This document shows, one piece after another, positions 19,535 to 29,752 of a stretch of DNA of 33,860 nucleotides. The first letter of the stretch is position 1. Each line of letters starts with the position of its first letter. Made by a program: the position numbers and the translations under genes. The notes under the pieces are model-generated. The model searched no databases. It was not told the origin of the DNA and saw nothing but the letters and a program-made list of their open reading frames with translations. Location: NCBI GenBank assembly GCA_001687465.1, contig LVLI01000912.1, forward strand, positions 1-33,860. The letters are read 5' to 3'. The stretch comes from Halocafeteria seosinensis (taxonomy: Eukaryota > Sar > Bigyra > Bicosoecida).

Positions 19535-20019
19535 TGTATCATGTCTCTCGCAATGTGGGCTACCCAATTTGCAAGTAGATTCCACCGCTAACCACCACCT
19601 CCAATAGTTCACTTGCTTGTCGCCGAACCGAACAGTGCAGCATGGGAATCCAAATGACACAAACAACCCCTCGCAGCATCAAATATGAGACTTCCAGTTT
19701 TTTCGGGGTGGGTCTGACAAGACAGCAACTATCGCGTATTTTGATGACGGTACAGCGTTTCTCACTAACTTCCAGAACGCTGTGAAGTGGAGGTGGATGT
19801 GGTCTTCAACTTCACCCCACCACGCCATTAATACCTACTACGCGGCGCATGAATCATACAGTATGATACGTGGGAGAGTTTGATGCGCATATATACGGGA
19901 GTACAATACGATACTTCAACCTCTCCGTGCTGATCCATCCATGTCCCCTCGTTCGGTTGTGTGGTTGCTTCCTGCGTTCGTAGATTAGAACAATTCTGGT
20001 GGTATAGGTCCACAGCCAT

Positions 20020-22548
20020 ATGGAGGGCCAGAGTCATCGTTCAAACCCGTCAACTCATTATCATCATCATGATGGGGACTGTAGTGAAGCTGAAAAGCAG
20101 GTGAAAGGGGTTCATCACCATGAGCACATGTTGACCTCTGCGGTGGCTCCCGTCATGACAAGTGCCGCAGCCTCCTCCTTGGACCATTACATACAAGGCT
20201 CCCATGGCCATCAGCATGGCAAGAACGGTGTGAGCAGGGGAAAGCACACCACTCATCATGGTGGAGATGGGAATGACTCTATACAACATCGTATGGAAAG
20301 TGGAGACCATAGCAGCGGGGTCATCAATCCTCATTTGCTCAAGTAAGCCATACAACACAGCTTAGAGACCTATAGCAGCGTGAGATTTCTAGCAAACAAT
20401 GCTTGACGTGCTGCGCTCTTTATAATGCAGACCCGTATTCCCTTATACAAATAAATACGGAGAGCAAGTGTTACCATGGTTTCGAACACGGTTGATCTAC
20501 AGGCACGGATTATTCTGGTATGTGGGGAGAGAGGTCCTTTCCACGGTTGTCGTTTGATCAGATTCCGTTTTTGGTTTGTGTAAGTAATCTGGCGTTATGA
20601 CACCACTGTGATGCAGGATGTATGAAGAAGATGAGGAGAAGTTTTTACTCAGTGCTGTCCTCCACGAAGGAACATTTTACATTTCCCAAAACGCCACGTT
20701 TCCCGACGTATGTGTATGCTGGCATATTCGACCACCTGATACTACAAGTAGTGAGAAGTTCTTATTTGCTTTCTTGATGTGACAGAAGTTCAACAAATCT
20801 TCCCCTTCCGTGGACGAAAATGACAGTGGCGGCCACTGCATTGCTGTTACGAGACCAGGGCTCAGCAGTGGTACCTTTCAACTGTTTAGTGCCCATTGTG
20901 AGAACTGTGACGACAGATTGGGGACTTATTCGTGCGAACCAGTTGCCAATGGTCAACGTGGCACTCAGGACGAGAAGCCAGTAGATAATCGGCGTAGCGC
21001 TCTCAGTGGAGGAATATCAAAGCTACTGTCATGGGCAACCTTAGGACGAGCAAATCGGCCGGGCGATAGTTCCTTGAGCAATGTTGATGAGTTAGACGTG
21101 CAACCAAGAGAACTTCTAGCAGAGATTGAGCAGTGGCAAGAGGAGCTGATGAATGGGCAAGAAGTGTTTCGAAGGATGCGGATAAACATCCCGAGAGTTT
21201 TCGGCGACTCTAGTCGTGCTGTTTGGTGTATGCGGAACCCACCGAGCACTGGAAGTGGATTTTCTCAGCGGCTGGCACCAGGGCAGGTGAAACGCACTCA
21301 TCGCTCGAGGAACAAAACCAAGCGAAAAGTAACGTCACACTACCAACAAGCTTATTCCCCCGCGTTGTCATACTCGAAAGAGAGCGGGGACGCTTCTCCG
21401 CAAATGAGTACGTTGGATCTTTCGTCATCCGCCCCAGAGCGAAGCAGAATACCACCAGTTCATCGAGGACCGCCGTCTGTCGCCCGAGCCGATAAGGCAA
21501 TGCAGGATTCTCTGTCCTTCGACATTCCAAGCCTGAACAGTGCTGTAGGAGACGTCTGGAAGAGTAATGGCGGAGTAGGGAGTCCGGTTACGGGACGTAC
21601 TATTGGGAACAAGCCTCCTGTGCAACCCCACCGCGGCCCGCCGCTTCAGCGTGGAGGAATGAGAATGAAAGCGGAGGCTGGTCAAGGTTGCGAGGGTCAA
21701 CGCAATGGAGCTATCCGGTCTAATACAGGTTTAGCCAAAGCGGACCGCTCGATCGAAGGTCCAAAGTTACGGAGTAAGACAGATCTAGACAATGAATCTG
21801 ATGCCAACGACGCCCCTCCATTTGCCCACCGGCAGCTATCAATGGACTATCCAGAAAGCCCCCTGCGTTCAATGTCTGATCTGGACCGCTTACCTACAGA
21901 TGTGTTTCACAGGCACGTTGATGGAGGCAGCGATAGAGCCTCTGTTACGGATACTGGTACGTTTACGGGTGTTTGCATCATGTATTGAACCCGAATACTA
22001 CTATTTTTTAATATGTCGTCGTAATCACAGCGTCTTCTGCCCGGGAGAGCTTTGACGGGACTGAGGATGCCTTCGACGACATTGTAGCTGTCGAGAGTCG
22101 AGTTCCCAGATGGAGTAACCGAATCCGATCGTTTACTCTCAAATTTGTGGGAGCAGGAACAAGGGTAAAGGAATCCAGTAGCAAGAACTTTTTATTTTGC
22201 ATTGATACTGCGGAAAGTGTCATGAAACCTGTATCGGGCACTAAGACTTCCTCATTGGCCCGATCTGCTCGTCGTTCCTCGGCGAGTTCTGCCGGGAGTT
22301 CCATTAGCGACGATTCAGATCGGCAACAGTCGAATATGATACCATGTCTTCAGTTTGGAAAGATGGAAGCAGGTGCTTTTAGCTGTGATTTCCGGTATCC
22401 TTTCTGTGCTCTCCAGGCGTTCGGAAGTGCCTTGACGTCGTTCTACTGGCTACCTGCTTCGGCAAACGAACGAGAAATCAACTCAGATGCTCCCTGTGAA
22501 AATCTTTCTGACGAGGAGTTTACGGATTCTGGAGATGAGGACTACTGA
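20020..22548 (+). CDS. Tubby-like protein with split Tubby domain, five exons
   Basis: Exons 20020-20342, 20431-20517, 20617-20707, 20786-21956, 22031-22548; introns 88, 99, 78 and 74 nt, donors GTAAGC, GTATGT, GTATGT, GTACGT. The joined frame is 729 residues. The N-terminal 107 residues are His-rich (HYHHHDGD, GSHGHQHG, HTTHHGGDG). Tubby-domain features in order: EKFLLSAVLHEGTFYIS (about 145-161), a strand ending TFQLFSAHC, ELLAEIEQ plus RRMRINIPRV (about 296-305, the GPRKMxVxIP position), PRWSNRIRSFTLKFVGAGTR then SSSKNF (about 583-611, the PVWNxxxxSYxLNFxGR..SVKNF position), and LQFGKMEAGAFSCDFRYPF then CALQAF (about 664-690, the classic C-terminal signature). Between the IP strand and the PRW strand lie about 275 low-complexity residues. 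Tubby domains bind phosphoinositides and DNA or protein partners; which applies here is unknown. Confidence 0.8.
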
Positions 22549-23270
22549 ACACACGTCACACGCTAAATTCAAATCAAGGAAGGTTGAACTTCTGCTCGTG
22601 AGTGAGTCGTATCTGGTTGCTGATTATTTTTATAACTAGCGCTTTGGGAGGAACGAATGTACAATCCTGCACTGGAGCCTTGACAGTTCAAGGGATGTCA
22701 GGGAAGTACCTATGATACCATACCACTTGTATAGCCGGAGTCACGGTGACTTCGTCACCCCTGTGGTGTTGCTGCACAATATGTGAATATGACATACATG
22801 CACATCTCCTCCAGGTAGCATGGTAGTCAATGATGAAGCACTCCATCCCTACGCTTTTCTGTACAACATGATGCACCCTCTCCTCCATTCATTCCTGAAG
22901 AGTCCCAGCCCAGCTTCACAAAGAGGGACTCAGTCGGGAGCGCGTCGCGTGCCATCCCATAAGCGCGTGTGTCTGTCTGACGTGTGGGGGTGGCAAACTA
23001 TTTGAGTATACTATTGGGATGGTGTTGATTGCGCAAGGACATACGCAGTTTTGTATATATGCGCATTATCTTTCTCAAAGAGAGCGGTTCATTTCACTAC
23101 GGTAGTAGTTTGTGTGCATGGGTGGGGGTGTCTGCCGTCAAGAGTTCCAGAAGAGTGGGGAGACGAGTACTCTATTCTACGAAAAGACATCAAGACACTT
23201 TTTTCTTCTTAGTGAAATATTGACACAGGGAGCAGGCACGTAGTTAACGGAGGAAGAAATAGAAAGGAGC
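22549..23270. other. Gap without a supported gene
   Basis: Space between the Tubby-like gene and the carrier gene, both on the plus strand. A 66-codon minus ORF with ATG at 22888 (MEERVHHVVQKSVG) is the only candidate and resembles nothing I know. A perfect small hairpin GGTGAC-TTC-GTCACC lies at 22745-22759. The carrier promoter should be in the right part. Confidence 0.4.
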
Positions 23271-24680
23271 ATGCCGTCACCTGTATCATCCTCCGGGCCC
23301 TCGACGGGAAATGGTGGAGCGACGACGCAGCTTTCCCAGGCGCAAGGCGCACGCAGCAAGCACTCCCGTATATTTGCAATGATGTCCACAACACCGAGCT
23401 CCTCGCAGGGCAATCCGGCGCAACTGCAGCTTTGGCATCGATCCATGTCTGCTAGCTTCGGGGCTGTTCTGGTGTCACTGTTCACGACACCACTGGATGT
23501 GGTCCGGGTGAGAATGCAATCCTCCGGCACTGTGTCAGATTCAGCGTTACGCTCTCCCAAAAACAGTACAGCAAAGAGGAAAATGCTGACAAATGGGGAG
23601 GCTGGCCTGTATTACAATAGCTCCCCTTTCTCATCCGTGTACGGGAGACGCTATTTTGCATGCGAACGCCTTGTGGCCCACTCGCACTGCGTTAAGAAAG
23701 CCTTCGATAGGACGGTTCATAGACCGCGGAACTTATTGGAGCTACGACAGTTTTTCTCTACTTTCAAATACCATCCATGTATGAACGCATTCCATCCCAA
23801 GTCTACCTTGGCGTTCGAGGCGGCGCTACTTGGTCCGGCGACAAGTGCCTATAAACCTCATAAGATTGGCTCGAAATTGTCTCCAGATATTAGAAAGTCC
23901 CTTACTTCGCCCCGTCCGAAAGCGTTGTCCGCGCTGAAGACATTACAAAGTGTTGTCCGGAAAGAAGGAATAAGAAGCCTTTGGAGCGGATTGTCTCCAT
24001 CGTTGGTAATGGCTGTACCGTCGACCACCCTTTACTTCACAGCATATGACGAACTGAAGCTGACCATGGAGGGATATACGCAAGGTTCTCATTTGGAGCA
24101 GTATATTCCTCTAATTGCTGGATCTACGGCCCGCACTGCTGCTGCAGCTGTTACATCCCCTTTGGAGCTTGTGAGAACGCAAATGCAGAGTCGGAAGCTC
24201 GACCGTGGAATCATACAGAGCTTCCAACATGAAATTGGATCTAACGGGTACATGTCGTTATGGAGGGGTCTTGTGCCCACGCTATATCGGGATGTACCAT
24301 TCTCCGGGCTATATTGGTTTTCCTACGAGAAAATCAAGAGGCATTTGAGAACGCCCTTACTGCCCCCCAAAGATAACACGACGTTCTTCGATGAATGGAA
24401 ACTGGCATTCTTGTCTGGATCATTAGCTGGTAGTTCCGCTGCAATTGTGACGACTCCCTTCGATGTGGTCAAAACGAGAAGACAAGCGGTGCTGACGGAT
24501 AAGCCGCTCTCTAAAGCCTCATCGAGCACCATTGCGTTGTTGCAGCAGATTGTCAAAAAGGAGGGGATTTCAGCATTATTTTCAGGCTTGTTACCTCGGT
24601 TACTCAAGGTATCGCCCGCATGCGCCATCATGATTTCTAGCTACGAACTCGGCAAAATGGTGTTTGCTAATCAGCAGTGA
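23271..24680 (+). CDS. Mitochondrial carrier, SLC25A39/40/MTM1 type
   Basis: 469 residues, intronless, ATG at 23271. It has three carrier repeats with signatures TTPLDVVRVRMQ (from about 72), TSPLELVRTQMQ (repeat 2) and TTPFDVVKTRRQ (repeat 3). Each is followed by the typical second half, for example EGIRSLWSGLSPSLVMAVPS and TTLYFTAYDELK. A very long loop of about 130 residues (88-215) between the first two helices, and the sequence LWSGL..SLVMAVP..TLYFTAYD, mark it as the SLC25A39/40 (yeast MTM1) subfamily. Animal members import glutathione into mitochondria; yeast MTM1 is tied to manganese/iron handling. The loop holds three cysteines (C131, C140, C170); in human SLC25A39 loop cysteines sense iron-sulfur status. 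The N-terminal 50 residues are Ser/Thr-rich. It should lie in the inner mitochondrial membrane. Confidence 0.9.
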   Translation: MPSPVSSSGPSTGNGGATTQLSQAQGARSKHSRIFAMMSTTPSSSQGNPAQLQLWHRSMSASFGAVLVSLFTTPLDVVRVRMQSSGTVSDSALRSPKNSTAKRKMLTNGEAGLYYNSSPFSSVYGRRYFACERLVAHSHCVKKAFDRTVHRPRNLLELRQFFSTFKYHPCMNAFHPKSTLAFEAALLGPATSAYKPHKIGSKLSPDIRKSLTSPRPKALSALKTLQSVVRKEGIRSLWSGLSPSLVMAVPSTTLYFTAYDELKLTMEGYTQGSHLEQYIPLIAGSTARTAAAAVTSPLELVRTQMQSRKLDRGIIQSFQHEIGSNGYMSLWRGLVPTLYRDVPFSGLYWFSYEKIKRHLRTPLLPPKDNTTFFDEWKLAFLSGSLAGSSAAIVTTPFDVVKTRRQAVLTDKPLSKASSSTIALLQQIVKKEGISALFSGLLPRLLKVSPACAIMISSYELGKMVFANQQ

Positions 24681-25008
24681 CACCGGAGAGATAGATAAAT
24701 ATAACCTAGTGATGATACATATAGGTAATCTATTTCCAATTCAGATCGGACTTTATTATTAACAGATCTCCGACTTCGCTACGTACTTACATGTTGTTTT
24801 GTCTGATTGGCGTCCTCCTCTTCTGCGGAATGCCGGGACTTCACATCCACACACATCTGGCCAGTTTAACGGCGTAGAAGCCTCTACATGACATAGCGGT
24901 GATACACTGGTGTTATTTCGTTGGCATATACGTACATACATACACTTGATCTGTTCTTGGAGGAATACAACAAGGCTAGGAATAGTGTCCTCTGTATCTG
25001 AAGGGGCA
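24681..25008. other. Intergenic gap
   Basis: Space between two plus-strand genes; it should hold the 3' UTR of the carrier and the promoter of the F-box/LRR gene. The frame of the latter stays open upstream to 24910 without an ATG, but these residues look non-coding. Nothing else is seen. Confidence 0.5.
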
Positions 25009-27082
25009 ATGCACATGTCCTCCTCTTCTGTATGGATATGGGATACGATCGAGGTGTTGAGGAGGATATGCCAATGGCTGGATCTGGAGGATTTGTCCAA
25101 CTTGATGCATGTGAGTCGCCGTATGCGGGGGAATATTCAACGCATGGCCCATGGATGCATTCTCAACCTGAAGTACAAGCAACGAGATACCCCGACGGAG
25201 CGCATTTTCAACGCCCTCGTGTACTTGGCGCCTGTCGTCCATGGACTCATTGCACCCGGGTTCGGCTACAAAATCGATGGGGAGATGTTTGAGACGCTAC
25301 TGCGCTATGCGCAGTATCTCAAGACCTTGCAGCTATCGCACTCACCGTTTGCTCACGGGGTGATTCGCAGCGGGAATGAAAGCTTGGGGACTTATGCTCG
25401 ACTCGGGAGAATCATGCCGACATTTGGTAAGAGTGAGGCCATTCTGTATCCACCCTTCTTCGCGGAATCCGACATGCACAATCCGCTGGCCACGGACCCG
25501 AATGCTATTGACTTTGTCCCATACTACTCCATGGATATCGCGTGGAGCGGACTATTCAGTGCACTCCATGGACGGCGCATCTCACACTCGAGAAAACTGC
25601 CCGTGATGCGGTGGCACAATGCAGATTTGAACCACATAGATATTCAAGCGGGAGACCTCGAAAAAGCGCTGCGATTCCCTACTGCCTCCACACTTGTTGA
25701 CTCGATAACGAGCTTACGAGTTTACAACTTTTCTCTGGCTGTCCATGACATTGATTTCCACAGGCTTGAGAACCTTTACAACGTCGAGCTTATTGGACCA
25801 TCTAGGGCCCCCTATGGAGGATGGAATTTCACTATAGTGGTAAGGATCAGACAATTATGATTTCCTTGCACCTGCCCGTATTTAAGAAATGTCCACTCCT
25901 CGTTTGCTGCAGAAACTGCACTCTGTCTTACGTCTTGAGTCTCTCCGCCACTGCATGTTACAAGAATGTTTTATTGACGACATAGCTGTATCCGCACCTT
26001 TTCGCTCATGGGGTTCAAATTTGACCAGTTTAGTCTTGGAGAGCTGTATTTTCAGTGACTCGGACTCTCACCGAATAGAAAACACCCTGGCGAAGATGAT
26101 AGCACCGTTTCCTGCTTTGAGCGTATTGAAATTTCACCATTGCCGTGGTATTTCGGCGCTTTTGTCGAATTCTGTTCGGTCGGAACGTGTTGCTAAGGTA
26201 TGCACCATGGACGGCAGGAGACTTAAAGTGCTGTCTCTTGGTAATGTTCACGTCAATTCTGGAGGAGGCTTAAGAATGCTTCTTTCATACTTCTGGCGAG
26301 ATTTAGAGGTATTTCACATGTTTCCCGGGTACATGTTTGACAATGGATACAAACTGATGCCAACAGATGCGCTAGCTCCTCTCACCAAGTCGACCAACCT
26401 GAAATTTCTTCACTTGTCAGATGCCCGAGAAGCTGTGACCGACACGTTCTTGGAACAAGTCTTGCGCAACAACAAGTATTTGATGGATCTCCGAATAAGT
26501 TTTTGCCATAATGTTACCGCCAAAACGATAGATAACATCGCTGAATTCTGTCCGCATTTGCGCTGTGTCCATTTACGCGGACTGCACGCTGCTTGTGTGC
26601 CCCGGCTAGAAACGCTGCGGATATTGGCGCAACGAGGAGTGTTTGTTCGTTATACTCCGCCGAACAGTATGGTGCCTAGTCCGCCTTACATTGGACACTG
26701 CAGTGCAATGTCTTCCGAACTGGTCGCTGCTGATCGGTTTCGACGGGACACCCTCGACATCTCCCAGGAGCGAGAACGCCGAGGCTTAACGGAACCTCTG
26801 GATGAAGATCTTTCTGTCCTGGACAACGATCGACTGATTAGTTGTGACTACGAGATTGTCAGTCCCTTCTCTACCGGTCCTCTGGAATCAATATATGTGA
26901 TGTCGCGCGGCCAATGGACAGCGCTGCAAAAGCACAAAAACATATCCGACTTGCACATGGCGTCGCGCTCTCGCCACGTGTATCGCAAGATGAAGCGCGA
27001 ACCCAGTACTTCCTACGAGGGATGCGTGCCCGTTCCACTTCCTGGCCTAGCATCCCTAGTGCATCAGCCTTCGGCGACGTAA
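25009..27082 (+). CDS. F-box/leucine-rich-repeat protein
   Basis: Exons 25009-25839 and 25913-27082, with a 73-nt intron (donor GTAAGG, acceptor CTGCAG, phase 0); 666 residues. Start: first ATG of the frame (MHMSSSSVWIW). Residues about 9-42 (WDTIEVLRRICQWLDLEDLS followed by NLMHVSRRMRGN) fit an F-box-like helical domain. The second exon contains leucine-rich repeats of the AMN1/FBXL cysteine-containing type: LTSLVLESCIFSD, LKVLSLGNVHVNS, LKFLHLSDAREAVTD, LMDLRISFCHNVTAKTI and LRCVHLRGLHA. The C-terminal 130 residues are polar and lack repeats. F-box/LRR proteins are substrate receptors of SCF ubiquitin ligases, binding Skp1 through the F-box; the substrate cannot be inferred. The F-box is weak, so the role as an SCF subunit is probable rather than certain. 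Confidence 0.7.
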
Positions 27083-27293
27083 CGTTAGTGCTACATATCA
27101 ACGTGTCCACTGGCTACGTGGTACACTGGCTACGCGTCGTCCAACTTCACATACACAAGTTGTAGTTAGAAAGGGACCGGCGCAAGTGTACAACAGTGTT
27201 AATAAACATGTTAGGCTTGTATTTGGGCTGATTCTGCGAAATGGATGAAGGCACACAAGTCTAGTCTACGACCTACCACGTTTGTAAGCAGCC

Positions 27294-27714
27294 ATGTCCC
27301 ATAGTAAGGAGGAGGATGGTCCCAAGGTGGCCTGCCACGAAGCTGCGAATGCGCTAGCGCGATGTATACGCAAGACGCCGTGTTGGCAGCGGCAGGACCA
27401 CCCCACCGTCAAGGAATGCATGCAGGACCCCCAGACCCAGGAGCAATGCGATGTACGTCGTCACTGACGCGCCCAGCACATATTATTCAAGTACAAGGGC
27501 ATTTACTGTCACTGTCGCTGTCACTGTCTACCCAGAGAGAACGGAAAGCATATTTTGAGTGCCGACGGGGACAGCTAGATATGCGTAACCGGTAAGCCAC
27601 CTTGCCCAAGCTTCGTACAGCAGTACAGTGTTTATGTTCCCAAGTTGCGTGGGCCCGAGCAGAATCCGAGGAAACCCTTATAGAGCAGGACCCAAGAAGG
27701 AGGCGGATGCTTAA
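27294..27714 (+). CDS. COA5: COA5/PET191 cytochrome c oxidase assembly factor
   Basis: Three tiny exons, 27294-27452, 27536-27591 and 27663-27714 (introns 83 and 71 nt, donors GTACGT and GTAAGC, acceptors CAG), give 88 residues. The protein has the twin Cx9C pattern of intermembrane-space CHCH proteins: C14-x9-C24 and C52-x9-C62, with further cysteines at C30 and C42. The family hallmark after the last cysteine, CRRGQLDMRNRIRGNPY, is present and is assembled across the second intron, which is strong support for the splice sites. Family members are 70-110 residues. PET191/COA5 is needed for cytochrome oxidase (complex IV) assembly in the mitochondrial intermembrane space, imported through the Mia40 disulfide relay. 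The N-terminal conserved Ser-Cys of some relatives is not obvious. Confidence 0.9.
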
Positions 27715-27909
27715 CAGAAATAACGCAGACGCCTGGTGAACTGTCATACCATATGTGGTATGAGTGGAGCAGAAGGTTCTGCCATGGTATTGCTGCCCCA
27801 CTCGCTCTCTTTCTTGCGTGAGCATGGGGCATAGAAATCGGCATATTTACATTTTTAAAAAGAAACATCAAGACATTGTGTATTTCTTGATTTGTGGAGA
27901 AACGAGAGC

Positions 27910-29752
27910 TTAATCGAACAGCTCAGAGGGTTGGATAATATCATCAATCTTAAGGATCATCTTCACCAACTGCGTAGCCAACATGAACTGCTGTTGCTTA
28001 CCGTGCAGCGTTTCAAATACATGGTGCTCTCGCATATCTGAGAAGGGAACAATAACAGAGAGAAGAGACAGTGCCGTATAGCCTCTAGTACGCTTTGATC
28101 CGTTACTAATCTCCACTTACCATTTGTGCCACTCTGTGTACAGTCGACCCCCAAGAAAGGGTTCTTTTCGTTTATCTGTCGACTCTTTAGTTCGGAAAGC
28201 GTAGCGATGGGTGAGAAACCGCTGTTTTCGGATAAGGCGAGAGGGATGTCCTCCAACGCCTCAGAAAAGGCTCGGTATGCATACTGTTCCATTCCTGATA
28301 TAGAGTCGGCTGTGTCAGAAACCTCGAGCGAGCAAGCAATTTCCGCTGCACCACCTCCATATACAATCCTGTTGTCTCTTATCAAATTCCTAGCAACACA
28401 CATGGCGTCATGAAGGGAACGCTTCGCTTCGTCGACAACCATCCGNTTCCCGCCTCTGACGAAGACAGTAAGTGCTTTCGTATTGGAACAGTCTTCGATA
28501 ACTAGCATTTTATCGGAAGTGGTTCCAAACTGTACTTCCTTGACTTTCCCGGCCTTTCCTAGTTTCTCAGGTGTGAGCTCACTGAAGCGCGGGGCAATCC
28601 TGCCACCTGTGGCAATGGCGATGAGTTCGAGTTCCATACCGCCTACCCAACGTACGGCTGGAAGATTGTTTTGCAACAGGAGGTGGTTTGCTTCATCGTC
28701 AAATCCCCATTGACAAACCACACAGTTAGCCCCAGAATCCTTCACCTTCTGGACCATCTCCGTGAAGTATTCCTGTTCTTGTTGTTGCAGTTTTTCATAG
28801 TCTTCACGAGTCGTTATATCCAAGTGGTGCTTTGTCTTTGGTTTTGGTGGTTCAAAAGGACACGCCAGGATTGCAATTTTCGCATCCTTAACTTCTTTTG
28901 GCATTTGCGGATGGCTAAAGTCCTTCTCGATGACGATTCCTCGAATGAGTTCCGTATCCTCCATCTTTCCGCCGGGTTTGCCTTCGACCTTGATATGATC
29001 AAAGTTCACATCTTTCCGCTCGAAGTCAGCGACACCACAGATGGCATCTACAGCTACTTCAGCCATTTTGCGTTGCATACGGTTGACAATTTTCGATGAA
29101 AGCGTCGTCATCGCCGTCTGATACAGAGGTTCTAAATTGTTTCTATCAAATTCTATAGTTTGAGAAATCTGCGTTTGAAGGTTCACGCCACTTGGCAATG
29201 CTAGTCAAAGACCGGAGGATTACAGTTCAACATACCTCTGCTAGTTTCTCCACTGACTTTGAGCATGCTTTTTCAAAACCTTCTGAAATTCTGACTGGGT
29301 GTATGCCTCGATCCAGTAGATGTTGTGCTTTCTCCAACAACGCCCCTGCTAGCACTACTACTCCTGTCGTGCCGTCTCCTATCTCGTCATCTTGTGACGT
29401 TGCGAGTTCCACAATTAGTCGCGCTATTTGATGCTCCACCTCCATTTTTTGCAGAATCGTCGCTCCATCGTTAGAGATTGTGACATCTCCATCAGAGTTC
29501 ACCAACATTTTGTCCATGCCTTTGGGACCCAATGACGTCCGTAGAATGTTAGTTACCGTTCGGGCAGCTACAATGTTAGCCTGCAAGATCGATCCGCCAC
29601 ACAATCACATGATCAATAACCGCTTCCTTGTTTGTTCCCCACAAAGCTTATATACGTACTTTCTGAGCCTCGATGCCTTTCAGGCGCGACTTCTTCTCCT
29701 GGTCGCGGATGATGATGTAGGGGCGTCCATAATCGTCAAAAACGAGCGACAT
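27910..29752 (-). CDS. CCT5: T-complex protein 1 subunit epsilon (CCT5)
   Basis: Exons (minus) 29752-29660, 29580-29236, 29168-28121 and 28037-27910; introns 79, 67 and 83 nt with donors GTACGT, GTATGT, GTAAGT. The joined frame is 537 residues, against about 540 in animals. It begins [19 protein letters not shown], followed by the group II chaperonin motifs [10 protein letters not shown] (48-57), [13 protein letters not shown], the ATP-binding EIGDGTTG (97-104) and, near the C-terminus, GGGAAEI. The strings [12 protein letters not shown] and [16 protein letters not shown] identify the epsilon subunit. It is one of eight subunits of the cytosolic CCT/TRiC ring that folds actin and tubulin. The base at 28446 is N, leaving residue 387 undetermined, next to a conserved RGG in the apical-to-intermediate region. 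Intact otherwise. Confidence 0.97.

Noticed and set aside
19679-19681. TGA as a selenocysteine codon in the membrane protein
   Set aside because: No insertion hairpin identified and no homologue known; kept only as one of several explanations in a finding.
22745-22759. Hairpin GGTGAC-TTC-GTCACC
   Set aside because: Too short to claim a function and not tied to a gene start.
22688-22888. 66-codon minus ORF with ATG
   Set aside because: No family resemblance, no neighbouring exon, low-complexity context.
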